Below, piece by piece: positions 60,470 to 64,000 of a stretch of DNA of 64,000 bases (the first letter of the stretch is position 1; the number at the start of each line of letters is the position of its first letter). The notes beneath the pieces were generated by a model. The model did not search any database. It saw nothing but the letters and a program-made list of their open reading frames with translations, and was not told the DNA's origin. The stretch is taken from positions 28,091,001 through 28,155,000 of the forward strand of contig OX419755.1 in NCBI GenBank assembly GCA_948567375.1. The letters are read 5' to 3'. This DNA is from Lunularia cruciata. Lineage: Eukaryota > Streptophyta > Marchantiopsida > Lunulariales > Lunulariaceae. The translations under genes were made by a program, and so were the position numbers.

Positions 60470-60900
60470 ACTTTGCCTCGGCACTCATGAGCAGTCTAAC
60501 AGAAACTCGATGAGGGGTACTCGCATTTGCCCAGCTACTCCGTCACCTCGTTGGGCATTGATCAAGTGATGTGCTTCGGTGCAGGTTTACTTATGACAAC
60601 TCAGGCATCGAGTACTTAGGGTGTGCTTCCACGCAAATGTGTTATTACTATGACAGTCTAATTGCTTCCTTCTAGGCGTACTATGAGCGTATGCTTCTTT
60701 TCAGTATTTAGTGCTTTGGAACTCATGCTCTGTGAGAGCATGATCTGATTTGCACTACCAGTCCCATCATACTTCGCTCCAACCCAGCTAGTCATCATCC
60801 ACTGACTCTATGCTTTTATATGTATCCCCCTGCTTTCCGTTTGCTTCATAGGTGCTCGACATGGTTTGCCTCCTTTCTCAAAAAAATTGCAGCTGATGTT
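60470..60900 (+). repeat. Second copy of the dispersed repeat, behind the RT fragment
   Basis: Shares GGCACTCATGAG, GAAACTCG, ATGAGGG, TTGC-CAGCTACT with 52.76-52.87 kb in the same orientation. Lying directly 3' of the RT fragment, it is probably the tail of that element, which would make the intron 3 copy a 5'-truncated member. Confidence 0.6.
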
Positions 60901-61089
60901 CACTATGCATGCCATTCAGAGTGAGAAACATTGTTATCCCTGAATAGAGTTGAAGTTCAGGCATTCTGACTTCTGATGAATAAGACATCCTATTACTCAA
61001 CTCTGTGTTTCACCCGAGTACACACTCTTGATTGCACACAATAGTATTCAACTCACAATCTCACTATCACTGAGATAAGACTGAGTTTT
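60901..61089. other. Boundary DNA before the copia remnant
   Basis: No open frame. A minus-strand G5 run at 61101-61105 followed by TGTATTGC could be the polypurine tract and 3' LTR start of the copia element, which would place its LTR here; I found no second LTR to confirm it. Confidence 0.3.
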
Positions 61090-61330
61090 AGCAATACATT
61101 CCCCCAACATAGGACACACCTGAATTGAAGTTGAGCGATATAGAACACACCTGAAGCAAGGTGTTAAGGTGCCCGAGATGACTACTGTAGGAAGAGCATA
61201 ATGCCCCAATCATGAAGAATTCAGTCATATACACAGAAGCACGAAGGATGGGTGGTGCTTCATCGGACCCTAAAAGTGATTGGCTCCACTTTGCACTAAA
61301 CAAGAAATTACCTAGTACTAACTCTCTCAC

Positions 61331-61600
61331 TTAATGAGAGTTTAGTGCAATGCCTATGTTTGTTACATATTTCCTATATTTCCTACGATTTTCTATAGGT
61401 ATTGCTTTCTTGAGCACATTTGTTGTCATTTCTTGTGAAGACAACAAATTAATTTCACAACACTCTCTTTTAATTTTCACGGATCTTCTTCTAATTTCCA
61501 TACCTTGATGTACAAGATTTTTATCAAGCGTTGTGCTTCTTGTATTGTCACAATACAATATCATAAGAGTTGTTTGTTCAAATCCCAACTCCTTAAGATG
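61331..61600 (-). pseudogene. Copia RNase H remnant
   Basis: KAKFITTSNAT, stop, DVKRHLKELGFEQ, then LYCDNTRSTTLDKNLVHQG. This fits AEYxAxSxAxKExxWLKxLLxELG, then xxCDNxSAIxLxxNPxxHxR of copia RNase H, the part that degrades RNA in the RNA-DNA hybrid. An 85-codon frame remains open at 61331-61588. Confidence 0.75.
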
Positions 61601-61820
61601 TCTCTTGACGTCCTATGTAGCATTTGAAGTTGTTATGAATTTTGCCTTAGTAATAGATAATGCAACATATGCTTGCTGTTTACTATGCCAATTGATTGCT
61701 CTTCCACTAAGCATGATTATGAATCCACTAGTTAGAATCATCTCCTTAACTAACATCTATATATATTTTACGAGTAGAAGTAGGTATGCTCCCTCATTTT
61801 TATACCCTAAAAATGCATCT

Positions 61821-62680
61821 TTAGTGTCTTTTAAATGTCTGAACACTCTTCACACTCTTCCAATATGTTTGCTTAAACCTACTAGTGTCCGCAGCAAGTA
61901 CTTTTGTTGCAGAATATATATTAGGTCTTATGTAGACCATGCTATACATCAAAGAACCAAAAACACTTAAAGATAGAAATTGAAAAGTTTTACCTCTCTT
62001 TTCACGCTTTTGCTTCCATCTTAGATCAAGAGGTGTAGAGAAAGGTTTTCTTTCTATCATCTAATACTTATTCAATATCACTTTTCACATAGTGTAGTTG
62101 ATCTAGCTGAATCTAATTTGCCTTCCTATCTCCAGTCACCTTAGTTCGTAGAATAAGTTTCACTAGACCAAGGATAGTCATTTAAAAAATAGAACGTATG
62201 AAATCTATCACTCTATTGATAGACTTACTAGATCCCAAAAGCATAGATTGTCAAAGTTAATGTATACAATTGTGAAAACATCGTCCTTACAATAGACACT
62301 CATATCAAAATTGTCTTGTTGATGCCTTGTTATCTTAAGTATGAATCTAGCATTTTATAAAATACCCTTGGTGCTTATTGAAGGCAATACACGGCCCTAA
62401 TAAGCAAATATATTATCCTTTTGCCTTCAAAATATTCATATGGATTATCCATATAGATGGTCTCTTTCAGATTACATTTAAAATTGTTACCTTGACATCT
62501 AATCGCTCCACTTCCTAATTTTCTTTGTACCAAGTGCTTAGATTATCCATATAGATCCATACCTAGCCATAGCTGTAAATTGTTTTGTATAATCAATAGG
62601 TGCTTTGTAGTTGAAGCTCTTTGCAGCAAGTCTTGCTTTATACTTCAAGATGTTATTTTAAGCTCTAAGTTTGATCCTAA
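61821..62680 (-). pseudogene. Copia reverse transcriptase remnant
   Basis: In order from 62.68 kb down: KYKARLAAKSF, APIDYTKQFTAMARY, ETIYMDNPYEYFEGK, IRAVYCLQ, stop, APRVFYKMLDSYL, then (61821-62060, open) PFSTPLDLRWK and VFGSLMYSMVYIRPNIYSA. Each has its counterpart in copia RT (RYKARLVAKGF, DYxETFAPV, IYMxQPEGF, LxxALYGLKQAPRAW, GSLMYLMVxTRPDIxxA). Confidence 0.8.
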
Positions 62681-62898
62681 ATACCTATTTACAACCAGTT
62701 ACTTTTCTACGTGGAGGTAAATTTACTAATATCTATGTTCTATTAATCTGAAGGACGTTTTTTCTTCCACTATAACAAACTCTCAATTGACTCACATCTG
62801 GTCTAAACATTGCAAGTTGTAAAGTTTCAAGATCACCATCTATCTCATTGTTTTTGTAAGTTTCATCTAACATCACTTTTGTCACATGTGATTGATTG

Positions 62899-63084
62899 TC
62901 ACTCCAAAGGAGAGCCAAATCTATTAATAGGCTTTCTTACTCTCTTTGATCTTCTTGGACCTTCACTCATGAGTTCTATGTCATTTCTTGACCTCTTTGG
63001 AATTTCAGTCAAAGATTCTATATCTAAGGTTACCTTTTGGAGGTATTTTTCTCCTTTTGTAGTATTAGAATCAAAATCCATCAC
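62899..63084 (-). pseudogene. Copia integrase-RT linker
   Basis: A 61-codon open frame with GPRRSKRVRKPINRFGSPLE (20 residues), the basic RRSxRxRxPxxR motif that separates integrase from RT in copia polyproteins. Confidence 0.75.
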
Positions 63085-63329
63085 CTACTCATGCACTTCT
63101 AATACACCTTCAAGGTCTCATTAGCTAGTTCTTCAAGTTCAAGTAGGGATTGCTCTTTCAATGGTTGATCTGAAGAATTTTCTATAACTTGGGAAGATAG
63201 ATTGATCAAGTTGATAAACTAGCTCCAACACTTCATTCTTTTTTCTTTTCAAGTCCATAGCTTATCAAAGTGAACATCTCAACTTCTAATCACTTGTCCA
63301 ACCTTAGGATTGAAAAGATGTACCCTTTT

Positions 63330-63640
63330 AAACCCACATCATAACTTTAAAAAGTCATATTTTTTGTCTTCTCGGTAAACATTGTCCTTTTTTTCTTAGG
63401 GATATGAGCATACGTAGGACAACCAAAAACTCTTAGTGTAATAATGTTATGTTTCTTTCCACTCCAACATTTATGTTACCACAACCATTGCAAAACTTGA
63501 GTTTTCCTTTGAGATCTAATTTTAGATCTTCTATTATATTTCTTAGAGCTTAGATGTTAGCTCAATTGTCTCAACTATAGATGCTAAAGATGGATTCTTC
63601 TATAGTTCTCAACAACTATTGTAGCATCTGGATCATAATA
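63330..63640 (-). pseudogene. Copia integrase C-terminal remnant
   Basis: WSGKKHNIITLRVFGC followed by PTYAHIPKKKRTMF and VGLKGYIFSI matches copia WxGxKPxxxHLRVFGC, AYAHVPKEKRxKLD, KGYRLYDP. Weaker VVENYRRI upstream fits NGVAERKNRTI of the catalytic core. Confidence 0.75.
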
Positions 63641-63656
63641 ATATTGAGTTAGTAGA

Positions 63657-64000
63657 TGTTAATCATAGCCAAAAGGAAGTTAAAACTAGTATGTATCTAG
63701 AAATTTTAAGAATGTTCTAGAGGTATCTAAGAAGATTCTAGAAACTTTCAAAGGATTGAGTAGCTTGTGTGCCATGTAAATGGCTAGCTTAGTTTGTACT
63801 CCAAGAAAGTTAACTAATTGGCTAACATAGCATGTATGCCAAGAAATGCCACTTTAGAAGAAATCTTCTTGGAAGCTTTTTAGGAGTATTTTATTAAGTT
63901 TACCTATAAATACCAAACCTTGGGCTCAACTCAAGTATTCAAAGTTTTCCTTATTTGAGAATTTTGAGTTGATCTTCCATTCTTCCATCTTTCTCCTTGG
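63657..64000 (+). repeat. Probable LTR of another element, truncated by the window end
   Basis: Starts TGTTAATC just where copia integrase similarity stops. It contains repeated TTCTAGA elements and a TATA box CTATAAATACC at 63903-63913, followed by CTTGGGCTCAACTC and a T/C-rich tract, which resembles the U3-R part of a plant LTR read on the plus strand. No second LTR or body is in view, so this is a guess from layout. Confidence 0.4.

Larger units (their letters stand above)
61090..63640 (-). mobile_element. Decayed Ty1/copia retrotransposon pol region
   Basis: Reading the minus strand from 63.64 kb down, copia pol domains appear in the correct order: end of integrase, a KRVRKP linker, reverse transcriptase and RNase H. 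Many stops and frameshifts make it inactive. Integrase before RT is diagnostic for Ty1/copia. The gag, protease and integrase core expected at higher coordinates are not visible, and at 63.66 kb a plus-strand LTR-like sequence begins, which may have interrupted it. Confidence 0.8.

Noticed and set aside
1-64000. CRISPR arrays, bacterial operons, rRNA genes
   Set aside because: No spaced identical direct repeats, no ribosomal sequence and no prokaryotic gene layout; all real genes are spliced.

Overview
The window is nuclear DNA of a plant. The genes are split by many short GT-AG introns, and the protein families (a full-size ABCG/PDR transporter, an expansin, a DETOXIFICATION-type MATE carrier, a SNAP190-like 4.5-repeat MYB protein) are those of land plants. 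Between the genes lie AT-rich tracts and decayed LTR retrotransposons. One retroelement carries a DNA cytosine-methyltransferase domain, a combination known to me from charophyte algae. I therefore lean to a seed-free land plant (bryophyte or lycophyte), but this is inference.

Layout. 1-4.5 kb is AT-rich and gene-poor, with a G-run, a 77-bp tandem duplication and a long TA microsatellite. 4.5-13.6 kb is a tandem retroelement array (LTR, body, LTR, body, LTR) whose bodies keep gag zinc knuckles, a retropepsin-like segment, a 5-methylcytosine methyltransferase remnant and a well-kept PHD finger. 14.7-15.5 kb and 27.0-27.7 kb hold copies of an unclassified repeat family. 18.0-21.4 kb is a MATE transporter gene (+, 9 exons, 507 aa). 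25.2-26.1 kb is a decayed Ty3/gypsy reverse transcriptase. 29.7-30.1 kb (-) is a BTB/POZ-like fragment. 33.6-35.0 kb (-) is an expansin gene (3 exons, 256 aa). 38.9-48.2 kb (+) is a PDR-type ABCG gene (23 exons, 1463 aa). 50.3-58.7 kb (+) is a MYB gene resembling the large DNA-binding subunit of SNAPc (9 exons plus a possible 11-nt microexon, about 1293 aa). Past it come a reverse-transcriptase fragment with a YVDD box (59.9-60.4 kb), a dispersed repeat shared with intron 3 of the MYB gene, a decayed Ty1/copia pol on the minus strand (61.1-63.6 kb) and what looks like the start of another LTR on the plus strand running off the right end.

The four host genes have unrelated jobs (efflux, wall loosening, efflux, snRNA-gene transcription) and share no operon-like logic. 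The exon models were assembled by hand from splice consensus, reading frame and remembered family sequence; all four close in frame. The main item for a second look is the retroelement at 4.5-13.6 kb, which joins gag, methyltransferase and PHD reader modules in one lineage.
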